Shown one piece after another: positions 34,950-44,450 of a stretch of 64,000 nt of DNA (positions within the stretch are counted from its first letter, which is position 1; every line of letters starts with the position of its first letter). Location of the stretch: NCBI GenBank assembly GCA_035545735.1, contig DASZXS010000013.1:12659-76658 (forward strand), in the 5' to 3' direction. The notes beneath the pieces were generated by a model that was given only the letters and a program-made list of their open reading frames with translations, was not told where the DNA came from and searched no databases. The stretch is from JAJYKC01 sp035545735 (GTDB lineage Bacteria; Acidobacteriota; Terriglobia; Bryobacterales; Bryobacteraceae). A program made the translations under genes and the position numbers.

Positions 34950-35132
34950 ATGCCGAATCCAAAACGACGCCATTCCAAGCAGAGAACGTCGACACGACGC
35001 GCCCACGACCACCTGCGCGCTGCTGGAATGTCCGAATGCCCGAATTGTCACGAGCCGAAATTGCCGCACCGCGTCTGCCCGCATTGCGGGCAATACAAAG
35101 GACGGGAAGTGCTCGAGGTTGCCAGCGAATAG
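34950..35132 (+). CDS. rpmF: 50S ribosomal protein L32
   Basis: 60 residues. It starts MPNPKRRHSKQRTSTRRAH, the standard L32 opening, and keeps the zinc-ribbon cysteines (CPNC and CPHCG). It lies 29 bp after yceD and 21 bp before plsX, the conserved arrangement linking ribosome and lipid synthesis. Confidence 0.97.
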   Translation: MPNPKRRHSKQRTSTRRAHDHLRAAGMSECPNCHEPKLPHRVCPHCGQYKGREVLEVASE

Positions 35133-35153
35133 AGTTAACTCCCGGCCCAACTC

Positions 35154-36176
35154 ATGGTCACCATCGCAGTTGACGCAATGGGAGGCGACAACGCCCCAAA
35201 AGCCGAAATCGAAGGTTCAATACGGGCGGCCCGGTCGCTGGGCGTCCGTGTAATCCTGGTTGGTCCCGAAGATAGAATCCACGCCGAGTTGAATCAATTT
35301 GGAGACGAGGCAGCCGGTCTCCCTATCTCCGTCGAACACGCCCGCGAGTGGATCACGATGGACGATAGCGCGGCGAAATCCGTCCGCTCCAAACGCGAAA
35401 GTTCGATCCGCATCGCTTCCCGCCTGGTCCGGGAAGGCAAGGCGGATGGAGTCGTTTCCGCCGGCAACACAGGCGCCGTCATGGCCACAGCCAAGATGGT
35501 TCAGGGGATGCTCCCCGGCGTCGACCGCCCCGCGCTCGCGTCCGCCTTTCCCACGCTCGCCGGCAAACCCGTTGTCGTGGTGGATGTCGGCGCAAATGTC
35601 GATTGTTCACCGCGAATGCTCGCCCAGTTCGCCGTAATGGGGGAGATCTATTCCCGCGTGATTTTCCGCATTGAAAGACCCATCGTCGGCCTGCTCTCCA
35701 TCGGAGAAGAAGAACATAAGGGCAATCAACTCACCCACGAAGCCACCCCGCTGCTCAAGGGGCTTTCGCTCAACTTCATGGGCAACGTCGAGGGCCGCGA
35801 CATTTACAGCGGCAAAGCGGATGTCATTGTCTGCGATGGATTTATCGGCAATGTGGCCCTGAAGGTGAGCGAAGGCCTGGTGGATATGTTCAATCAAATG
35901 CTCAGGCAGTCCCTCGAAGCCACCATAACGCGTAAAATAGGCTATGTCCTCTCTCGCTCGGCCTATCGCGACCTGCGGAAGCGAGTCGACTATTCCGAGT
36001 ACGGCGGCGCGCCTCTGCTCGGGGTCAAGGGAGTCTGCATTATTTGTCACGGCCGGTCCAATGCAAACGCCATTCGGAACGGAATCCGGGTTGCCGCCGA
36101 GTTTGCCGAGGGGCGGATCAATGAGAAAATCGAGCACGAACTGGGTGTCCGCGCCCACCTTGCCTCCGTGGAGTAA
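35154..36176 (+). CDS. plsX: Phosphate acyltransferase PlsX
   Basis: 340 residues. It makes acyl-phosphate from acyl-ACP at the start of phospholipid synthesis. Recognised by IAVDAMGGDNAPKAEIEG at the N-terminus, VSAGNTGAVMA, VDVGANVDC and CDGFIGNVALKVSEG. Length is normal. It is the third gene of the yceD-rpmF-plsX operon; fabH and fabD do not follow, and dsbD starts 4 bp later. Confidence 0.96.
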   Translation: MVTIAVDAMGGDNAPKAEIEGSIRAARSLGVRVILVGPEDRIHAELNQFGDEAAGLPISVEHAREWITMDDSAAKSVRSKRESSIRIASRLVREGKADGVVSAGNTGAVMATAKMVQGMLPGVDRPALASAFPTLAGKPVVVVDVGANVDCSPRMLAQFAVMGEIYSRVIFRIERPIVGLLSIGEEEHKGNQLTHEATPLLKGLSLNFMGNVEGRDIYSGKADVIVCDGFIGNVALKVSEGLVDMFNQMLRQSLEATITRKIGYVLSRSAYRDLRKRVDYSEYGGAPLLGVKGVCIICHGRSNANAIRNGIRVAAEFAEGRINEKIEHELGVRAHLASVE

Positions 36177-36179
36177 GCG

Positions 36180-38089
<1,910 letters not shown>

Positions 38090-38093
<4 letters not shown>

Positions 38094-38533
38094 CGCCACC
38101 CCGGCGAATTCAGTCGCGCCAAAAACAGATCCGACGCCAATTGTTCTTCCTCGCGCGCGGCCTCCGCTTTCCACTTCTCGAAGTGGCGCTCCTGAAGGCG
38201 GTCGAGGAGACGGACCTGCCTCCGGGCCGCCACCACACGCTGCCTCTGCTCTTCAATGCGCTGATCGCATTGGCCGATTTCCACGCGAATCCGGCCGCCT
38301 TCGCGAGCGGTATGCCTCCGGTAGGCGTCGAGCGCGGCAAGCGATACGGCATCCACGGTGCTGGACTCGAGCACTCCCGCGACCTCGGCGGCCACGCCGG
38401 CCTGAAGAAATTCGAGCGCGCGCTGGCGGACCGAGCGTTCGTCCAGTAGCCTTTCGAGGCCAATCTCGGCGGCACGCGCCTGCTCGCCACGCCATCGCCG
38501 GACCGGATCCAGCGGAAAGCGGAAGCGTTTCAC
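38090..38533 (-). CDS. fliJ: Flagellar export chaperone FliJ
   Basis: 147 residues, almost entirely charged helix: an Arg/Glu-rich coiled coil beginning MKRFRFPLDPVRRWR, the usual FliJ opening (F-x-F-x-L-x-x-V). FliJ escorts export substrates and fits into the FliI ring. Sequence conservation in this family is low, so position at the end of flgBC-fliEFGHI carries weight. It overlaps the fliI stop by 4 bases. Confidence 0.8.
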
Positions 38534-39852
38534 GACGCGCCACCCGGAATGGCCGCGGCGAGTTCCTCCATTCTCTTCAAGGTCTCCCCGGCCGGCGCGT
38601 TCACCGAGGGGTCCTGCCGCAGAAACGCCAGCAGGCGCTCCCGCACCGCGATGGCGGCATCCAGCTTCGGATTTGAGCCGGCGGCGTACGCTCCTAAATT
38701 GATCAAGTCCGCGGCGCGGTCATAGGCCGCCATCGCCTCGCGGATTTTTTGCGCCGCCCTCTTCTGCTCCGGCTTAGACAGCCGGGACGCGAGACGGCTC
38801 ACGGACTCGAGCACATCGATCGCGGGGTAATGCCCCTCGGTGCCCAACCGCCGCGACAGGACGATATGCCCGTCGAGGATCGCGCGCACCGCGTCACAGA
38901 CCGGCTCGTTGAAATCGTCCCCCTCCACGAGCACGGTGAAGAAACCGGTGATCGAGCCGCCGCGAAAACGGCCCGCCCGCTCGAAAATACGCGGTAAAAG
39001 GCTGAAAACCGACGGAGTGTAACCCTTCTGGCTAGGCGGCTCGCCCGCGGCGAGCCCGATTTCCCGCTGCGCCATCGCGAGGCGCGTCACCGAGTCCATC
39101 ACCAGAAGCACGCTCTTCCCCTGGTTTCGAAAATACTCGGCAGCCGCGAGCGCGACGAACGCCGCGCGAATGCGCAGGGGGGCGGGCCGGTCCGAAGTCG
39201 CCACCACCACCACGGAGCGTTTGCGCCCGTCCGGACCCAACTCAATCTCCAGAAAATCACGCACCTCCCGGTTCCGCTCGCCAATGAGAGCGATCACGGA
39301 GACGTCCGCCGAATTCTGCCGGGACATGGCTCCCAGCAAAGTGCTCTTCCCCACCCCGCTGCCGCCGAATATTCCGATTCTTTGCCCCTTGCCGCAAGTC
39401 AGCAGACCATCGATGGCGCGAATACCGGTTACCAGCGGCTCGGTGATCGGCTCGCGCTCCAGCGGACCGGGCGGCACGGCGTGCAGATCCAGCGGCATAT
39501 CGCAGTCAAGGGGTCCCCGGCCGTCGATCGGCTTTCCAAACCCGTCGAGCACCCGGCCAAGCAGCCCGTCGCCTGCCCTGAGGCGCGCGTCGTCCGGGCG
39601 AGCAATCACCCGGTCTCCTAACCGGACGCCTCCCGTTTCCTCAAGCGGCATCAATAGCACGCGGCCGTTCCGGAAGCCGACCACTTGCGCGCGCACTCCC
39701 CGGCCGCCGGCGGTCAGTACCTCGCAGCAGTCCCCGGTCGCCGTGAGAGGTCCGTCGGATTCGATCAGCAACCCCACCACTCCGGTGACAACGCCGCTCC
39801 AGAGAATGGTCTCCCGCCGTTCGAGCTGGTTCAGATAAGGAGTGATGTTCAT
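38530..39852 (-). CDS. fliI: Flagellum-specific ATPase FliI
   Basis: 440 residues. Relative of the F1 beta subunit with Walker A GGSGVGKST at about residue 165, ALIGERNREVRDF, Walker B VLLVMDSVTRLAMAQREIGLA and PPSQKGYTPSVFS. It energises export of flagellar subunits. Flagellar over virulence type III is shown by the neighbours. The start lies 8 bp after fliH. Confidence 0.96.
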   Translation of the reverse strand: MNITPYLNQLERRETILWSGVVTGVVGLLIESDGPLTATGDCCEVLTAGGRGVRAQVVGFRNGRVLLMPLEETGGVRLGDRVIARPDDARLRAGDGLLGRVLDGFGKPIDGRGPLDCDMPLDLHAVPPGPLEREPITEPLVTGIRAIDGLLTCGKGQRIGIFGGSGVGKSTLLGAMSRQNSADVSVIALIGERNREVRDFLEIELGPDGRKRSVVVVATSDRPAPLRIRAAFVALAAAEYFRNQGKSVLLVMDSVTRLAMAQREIGLAAGEPPSQKGYTPSVFSLLPRIFERAGRFRGGSITGFFTVLVEGDDFNEPVCDAVRAILDGHIVLSRRLGTEGHYPAIDVLESVSRLASRLSKPEQKRAAQKIREAMAAYDRAADLINLGAYAAGSNPKLDAAIAVRERLLAFLRQDPSVNAPAGETLKRMEELAAAIPGGAS

Positions 39853-39859
39853 TCGCCTC

Positions 39860-40513
39860 TCATCCCCCGGCCATCAAATCGGCAAAACCTCGCTCGATTT
39901 CGCGAAGCTGCGCCTCCACCGAGGCATCGAGCGCGCCTCGCGTGGTTTCGAGGATCGCCGCGCCCGGCTCAAGCTGGGCATCCGGTACAACTTCGACTTT
40001 TTCCGGCAGCCCGGCGTCCTGCAAGCGTCTCGCCAGCAAAACGGCTGTCTCCGGATGCGCCCGGATGCGCTGCAAGTCCTGAAGATCCAATTTCGCCGCG
40101 GCCGCCTTGACCAGGCCGAGAATCGTCGCGGGATCGACCGTCAGTTCGCGCCGCAGGATTCGCCTTGCGACCGCCAGGGCCAGCGTCACGGTGTCTTCCT
40201 CGCATTCGCGGCGCACCTGAGGCCGAAGTGCAACCATCTCCGCGGCCGAGCGCGCCAGACGCTCCACCGCGGCCTGAAATTGCTGGGTAGCCGCTTGCCT
40301 GCCGCGCGCTTCCCCTTCGACGAAGCCCCGCCGGTGCGCTTCCTCCATGCGCTGCGCCTCTTCCCTGGCGCGTTCGGCCGAAACGGGAGGTTTCGGATTG
40401 TCCGGAGCTTCCGCCGCAGGCGCGGGGCGCCCCGCATTTTCCGTCGCGCCCACGCGCTTCCAACGAACCGGCTCGCTCGGAATGCGGGCGGCGTCGAGGA
40501 TTCTAGACGACAT
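39860..40513 (-). CDS. fliH: Flagellar assembly protein FliH
   Basis: 217 residues from ATG 40513 (a TTG at 40525 adds four residues). A Pro/Ala-rich N-terminus is followed by a Glu/Arg/Ala helix with GxxxG-type repeats (RRGFVEGEARGRQAA) and the C-terminal domain LALAVARRILRREL...ETTRGALDASVEAQLREIERG, typical of FliH/V-ATPase E-like stators. It regulates FliI. It overlaps the end of fliG by 11 bases. Confidence 0.88.
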   Translation of the reverse strand: MSSRILDAARIPSEPVRWKRVGATENAGRPAPAAEAPDNPKPPVSAERAREEAQRMEEAHRRGFVEGEARGRQAATQQFQAAVERLARSAAEMVALRPQVRRECEEDTVTLALAVARRILRRELTVDPATILGLVKAAAAKLDLQDLQRIRAHPETAVLLARRLQDAGLPEKVEVVPDAQLEPGAAILETTRGALDASVEAQLREIERGFADLMAGG

Positions 40514-41537
40514 ACTGCTCCCCAACGGCGCCCTTGATGCTGATCAGTCCTTCGCTTTCGAGCTGCCGCACCACCGCGATAATCTGCTGCTGCGCGGTTT
40601 CCACATCGCTGATCTTCACCGGTCCAAGCGCCTCCATGTCTTCGCGCAGCATCTCCGCCCCGCGCTGCGACATCGCCTGCAGGAAGTGGCCCTTCAACTG
40701 ATCGCTCGTGCCCTTCAGCGCAAGCGTTAGAATCTTCCGGTCCACCTTGGCGAGCAATTCCTTCACCGCCTCGGGAGGAAGCTGCAGCAGATCATCGAAA
40801 ACGAACATCAAGTGCCGGATAGTGGCTCCCAGGCCGGGGTCGGAGTCGTCAATCGAATCCAGAATTTCCTTGCTCGTATTCACGTCGAGGCGGTTGAACA
40901 TCTCCGCCACGGCTCGCACGCCTCCGTAGGCTTCGCGGCTGAACTCGCCGAGGGCCTTCAGCTTGTGCCCGATAATCGCGGCGATTTTGGATATGATTTC
41001 CGGCGAAATCTGATCCAGGTTTGCCATGCGGAACGCAATATCGGCGCGCATGTCGGCGGGCAGCGAGAACAGAAGATTGGCGGCGTGCGACGAATTGAGA
41101 TGCGAGAGGATCAGGGCGATGGTCTGGGGATGCTCGGAGTGGATGAATTTGGCGAGCTGCTGCGGATCCGCTTTCTGGAGCGCGTCAAAGCTGGCCCGGT
41201 CCGCGCCAAGAGTCTTCACCAGACGGTCCAGCATGCGGCGCGCCTGGTCCGGGCCAAGCGCGTTTTGCAGCATCCGCCGCGCGTAATCGACTCCCCCCTT
41301 GACCACATAGTTCTGGCCAACGGACATCTCGAAGAATTCCTCGAGGACGCTCTCGCCGTCTTCGGGTGAGATGGCGGTCAGACGCGCGATCTCACGTCCG
41401 ATCTGCTCGATCTCGTCTTCTTCCATGCGTTTCAGGATCTGGGCGCTGACCTGGTCGCCCAGCATCACCAGAAGAATGGCGGCCTTACGCGCCCCGCGCA
41501 TTTTTTTCCGACCCGGATTTTCGGCGGCGGTGGACAA
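40503..41537 (-). CDS. fliG: Flagellar motor switch protein FliG
   Basis: 344 residues, full length. The N-terminus (RKAAILLVMLGDQVSAQIL) binds FliF. The middle EHPQTIALILSHL motif binds FliM. The C-terminal charged helix (TSDQLKGHFLQAMSQRGAEMLREDME) contacts the stator. It sets torque and rotation direction at the C-ring. It follows fliF by 6 bp. Confidence 0.96.
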   Translation of the reverse strand: MSTAAENPGRKKMRGARKAAILLVMLGDQVSAQILKRMEEDEIEQIGREIARLTAISPEDGESVLEEFFEMSVGQNYVVKGGVDYARRMLQNALGPDQARRMLDRLVKTLGADRASFDALQKADPQQLAKFIHSEHPQTIALILSHLNSSHAANLLFSLPADMRADIAFRMANLDQISPEIISKIAAIIGHKLKALGEFSREAYGGVRAVAEMFNRLDVNTSKEILDSIDDSDPGLGATIRHLMFVFDDLLQLPPEAVKELLAKVDRKILTLALKGTSDQLKGHFLQAMSQRGAEMLREDMEALGPVKISDVETAQQQIIAVVRQLESEGLISIKGAVGEQYVV

Positions 41538-41543
41538 TCAGTT

Positions 41544-43235
41544 TCAGCTTTCGGTTTCGGCCAGCCAGCTTTGAAGAACACGGGCCATCAGGGCCGGATC
41601 CTTCTTCGCTTCTTCGGAAATATGGTGCGAAAGCGCCTCGGTCTTCTTCGTATTCACCTTGGACAGTTTCAAGGCATTCAGAGCCTCCTGCGCCTGCTTT
41701 TCGAGAAGGGCTTTTTGTTCACTGAGCCGGTGTTGAATCTGCGTGTTCAGGTCCTCGGCGGCGATCTCCTGAGGGATGCCGGCTTCCCCAGCCACGCCCG
41801 GGATCTGCGGCTGCATCGTAACGGGCCCGGCTTTCCTGGACCGCCTCCGCAACGCCGCCATAGCGCCCACGACAATCAGCAGAAGCAAGGCCGCCGCGCC
41901 GCCCGCGATGTACAAATTGGTGCGGTTACGGAGGAACGTTTCGAGGGCCGAAGGAGGTGGCGGGGAAGGACTCTCCAGGCCGGACGAAGGATTCAGGGTG
42001 GATTCAAACGGAAGGCTTTCGATCACCAACTGATCTCCTCGCCGCGCATCGAACCCGATTGCGGCCGCCACCAGGTCGTGGATGGACTTCAGGCGTTCGG
42101 GCGAGGGAGGAGAGATGATGCGCTTCGCCTTCGCCCCCTCACCCTGCCAGCGGACGTCATAGTCCACCAGCACCGAGACGGAAAGCCGCTTCAGGGCTCC
42201 CTGCGGAAGGCGGGTGTGGCGCACGGTGCGGCTGGTTTGATAGGCGATTGTCTCCGATCTGCGTGAGACGCCGCTCCGGCCGCCGCCAGGACGCGCCACC
42301 GGACGCGGCAGGTTGGAAGCCGTACCCGGAACGCCCGACGCAAGTGCGCCCCCGCTGACCTCCTCCGTTTTCTGAGACGACGTCATCACCGACTTCGAAG
42401 GATCGAAGCTTTCCTCGCTTTCGTCGCCGCTCGAAAGATCGCAGTCCGCCGATACTCCTGTACGAAATTTCCCTTCTCCCACAAGAGGATCGAGAGTAAA
42501 TGCAATCTTCTGCGTGAGGTCCTTTTCGACGGCCTGCCGGTATTCGATGATCGCGGGCGAGGCGGCGGAATCGTCGGCGGACGCCGCCTCGCGGGGATGG
42601 CTCAGCAGGTTGCCGCGCATGTCGAGCACGCTGACCGCCTCCGGAGCGAGCCCTTCCACCGCGCTCGACGCGAGCTGGCAGATGGCCTGCACATTCGCGG
42701 CGCTCAGCCGGACACCCGGCTTTAGTCCGACCAAAACGCTGGCCTTGGCCGGCTTCTGGTTGTCCGTGAAAATCGAATCCTTGGGGAAGGTGACGTGCAC
42801 CCGCGCGCCGGTAACACCCACGATCGACATCACCGACCGCTCCAGTTCGCCCTCGATCGCGCGGTGATAGTTCACCTGCTCGGTAAAATCGCTCGCGCCG
42901 AAATTGGTCTTATCGAAAATTTCAAAGCCGATTCGCCCGCTCTTCGGGATGCCGGCCGAGGCGAGTTGCAGGCGCAGCTCGGCCACCTTCGAGGAAGGCA
43001 CAAGGATTGTCCCGCCGTTGGCGCTGAGACGGTACGGCGTTCCCGTTTCTCTGATCTTGGCCACCACCGCTCCGCCATCGTCGGGAGCGAGATCGGTATA
43101 GAGCGGCTTGAAGTCGCGCTCCTCGGACCAGTGGACCACGGCCCAAACCGCGAGGCACACCGCCAGGGCGGCCGCGGCAATCCCGAATCGCTGTCTTACT
43201 GTCAGGCTGTCGAACAGCCGTCTCAGTTGATCCAT
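41544..43235 (-). CDS. fliF: Flagellar MS-ring protein FliF
   Basis: 563 residues. Two membrane helices (about residues 17-38, AAAALAVCLAVWAVVHW, and about 437-460, AGGAAALLLLIVVGAMAAL) enclose the periplasmic ring-building motifs: LYTDLAPDDGGAVVAKI and ARVHVTFPKDSIF. The C-terminal tail binds FliG. It forms the membrane base of the flagellum. It lies between fliE and fliG. Confidence 0.95.
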   Translation of the reverse strand: MDQLRRLFDSLTVRQRFGIAAAALAVCLAVWAVVHWSEERDFKPLYTDLAPDDGGAVVAKIRETGTPYRLSANGGTILVPSSKVAELRLQLASAGIPKSGRIGFEIFDKTNFGASDFTEQVNYHRAIEGELERSVMSIVGVTGARVHVTFPKDSIFTDNQKPAKASVLVGLKPGVRLSAANVQAICQLASSAVEGLAPEAVSVLDMRGNLLSHPREAASADDSAASPAIIEYRQAVEKDLTQKIAFTLDPLVGEGKFRTGVSADCDLSSGDESEESFDPSKSVMTSSQKTEEVSGGALASGVPGTASNLPRPVARPGGGRSGVSRRSETIAYQTSRTVRHTRLPQGALKRLSVSVLVDYDVRWQGEGAKAKRIISPPSPERLKSIHDLVAAAIGFDARRGDQLVIESLPFESTLNPSSGLESPSPPPPSALETFLRNRTNLYIAGGAAALLLLIVVGAMAALRRRSRKAGPVTMQPQIPGVAGEAGIPQEIAAEDLNTQIQHRLSEQKALLEKQAQEALNALKLSKVNTKKTEALSHHISEEAKKDPALMARVLQSWLAETES

Positions 43236-43257
43236 TCCCTCTCCATCCGCCGCGGCG

Positions 43258-43560
43258 CTACAACTGCATCCTCATGATTTCCTGATAGGCTGAAACGACC
43301 TTGTTCCGCACCTGCAAAAACATCTCGAACGCCATCTGAGACTCCTGTACGTTGAGCGCCACGCGATGGATCTCGCCGCCCTCTCCGGACAGGAACTTCA
43401 TGACGCTATCCTGCGCATTGTGGTTCAAGGTCTCAACACGCGAGACGGCATCGGTCAGCAAGGATTGAAATGTCCCCGCTGCGGATTCGCCGGCCGCGCG
43501 GGGCGCGAGGCCGGTGGCGATCGCCGGAACCGAGTGGATCGGGGCAATGGGAACGGACAT
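43258..43560 (-). CDS. fliE: Flagellar hook-basal body protein FliE
   Basis: 100 residues. The C-terminal half HRVALNVQESQMAFEMFLQVRNKVVSAYQEIMRM is highly characteristic of FliE, the link between MS ring and rod. It sits between flgC and fliF with short gaps (7 and 22 bp). Confidence 0.94.
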   Translation of the reverse strand: MSVPIAPIHSVPAIATGLAPRAAGESAAGTFQSLLTDAVSRVETLNHNAQDSVMKFLSGEGGEIHRVALNVQESQMAFEMFLQVRNKVVSAYQEIMRMQL

Positions 43561-43567
43561 TAATTCT

Positions 43568-44005
43568 TCACACGCTGAGGAGTTGAATCGACTGCGAAAT
43601 CATGCTTTTGACGGCCGAAATCGCCGCGACGTCGCCCTGGTATCCCCGGGCAGCGTTGAGGAGGTCCGCCATATCTTCTGCTGGATTGACATTCGGGAAG
43701 CTCACATAGCCATCCTTATCGGCATCCGGGTGGCCGGGCATGTACCGCTTTTCCAAGGGGCGTATGTCCTCCACCACGCCGGCTACTTCCACGCCCTCGG
43801 CGCCGTCCTGCGCGTTTTGAAAGACCGCGCCAAACGGCGAAACGGCGCCGGTGGAGGTGAAGACCACGTCCTTGCGGCGATAAGGACCGCCGTCCGGAGT
43901 TCGCGTCGTCTCCGAGTTAGCCAGATTCTGGACCAGCAACTCGGCGCGCTGGCGCTGCGCGTCCATGCCCGAGGCGCTAACCGAAAGAGCGTCAAACAGA
44001 CTCAT
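43568..44005 (-). CDS. flgC: Flagellar basal-body rod protein FlgC
   Basis: 145 residues. N-terminal rod motif SASGMDAQRQRAELLVQNLANSETTRT, then YRRKDVVF, and the C-terminal helix NPAEDMADLLNAARGYQGDVAAISAVKSM. It is a proximal rod subunit. It overlaps the flgB stop by 4 bases. Confidence 0.95.
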   Translation of the reverse strand: MSLFDALSVSASGMDAQRQRAELLVQNLANSETTRTPDGGPYRRKDVVFTSTGAVSPFGAVFQNAQDGAEGVEVAGVVEDIRPLEKRYMPGHPDADKDGYVSFPNVNPAEDMADLLNAARGYQGDVAAISAVKSMISQSIQLLSV

Positions 44006-44343
44006 GAATTCGAGTTCCCTTCGTGAATGGCCATACGTTTCATTTTGAGATGCGACATCACCAGGCTCGCCGCCAAATTGAAACGCAGGCTGTCTTCGGC
44101 GAGCAGCCGGGTTTCCCGGTCGAGGCTGACGTTATTGCCGTCGTTGTGCGTGGGCAGGTCCGGAACTTCGATCACCTGCGGCTTCCCGCCGTCGGCCAAG
44201 CTCATGAATTCAAACTGAAAATCGATATCCTTGGTTTTATATCCCGGCGTGTCGATGTTGGCCAGATTGGAGGCCACCAGCCGCTGGCGCTCCGCCAGCA
44301 GGTCCATATAGCGCTCGGCTTGACCCCGTATTCCATTGGCCAT
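44002..44343 (-). CDS. flgB: Flagellar basal-body rod protein FlgB
   Basis: 113 residues. The rod signature RQRLVASNLANIDTPGYKTKDIDF is present, and the C-terminal helix contains FNLAASLVMSHLKMKRMA. It is a proximal rod subunit and the first gene of the flagellar operon. The ATG at 44343 is only two to three bases from the start predicted from the sigma-54 promoter at 44356-44372, so either the mRNA is nearly leaderless or translation begins at ATG 44307, which would cut the family's usual N-terminal helix. Confidence 0.92.
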   Translation of the reverse strand: MANGIRGQAERYMDLLAERQRLVASNLANIDTPGYKTKDIDFQFEFMSLADGGKPQVIEVPDLPTHNDGNNVSLDRETRLLAEDSLRFNLAASLVMSHLKMKRMAIHEGNSNS

Positions 44344-44355
44344 GCGAAGAGACGT

Positions 44356-44372
44356 TGCAAACGTCGTGCCAA
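44356..44372 (-). promoter_or_regulatory. Sigma-54 (RpoN) promoter of the flagellar operon
   Basis: On the minus strand the sequence TTGGCACGACGTTTGCA matches the RpoN consensus YTGGCACGRNNNTTGCW at every specified base. It lies directly upstream of flgB. The predicted transcription start is near 44345. Sigma-54 control of basal-body genes is known from other flagellated bacteria. Confidence 0.8.
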
Positions 44373-44434
44373 GAGAGTGCGGCCCCGCAAGTTCCAGAGG
44401 TTAGCGGGAAGAGGCGCGGCACAATTTTGCCGTT

Positions 44435-44450
44435 TGACGAAATTTCGTCA
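44435..44450. promoter_or_regulatory. 16-bp perfect palindrome, candidate activator site upstream of flgB
   Basis: TGACGAAATTTCGTCA is a perfect inverted repeat without spacer, centred about 97 bp upstream of the predicted sigma-54 start. It includes the stop codon of the upstream aminopeptidase. The position suits a sigma-54 enhancer-binding protein. A hairpin is unlikely because there is no loop. Confidence 0.45.
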
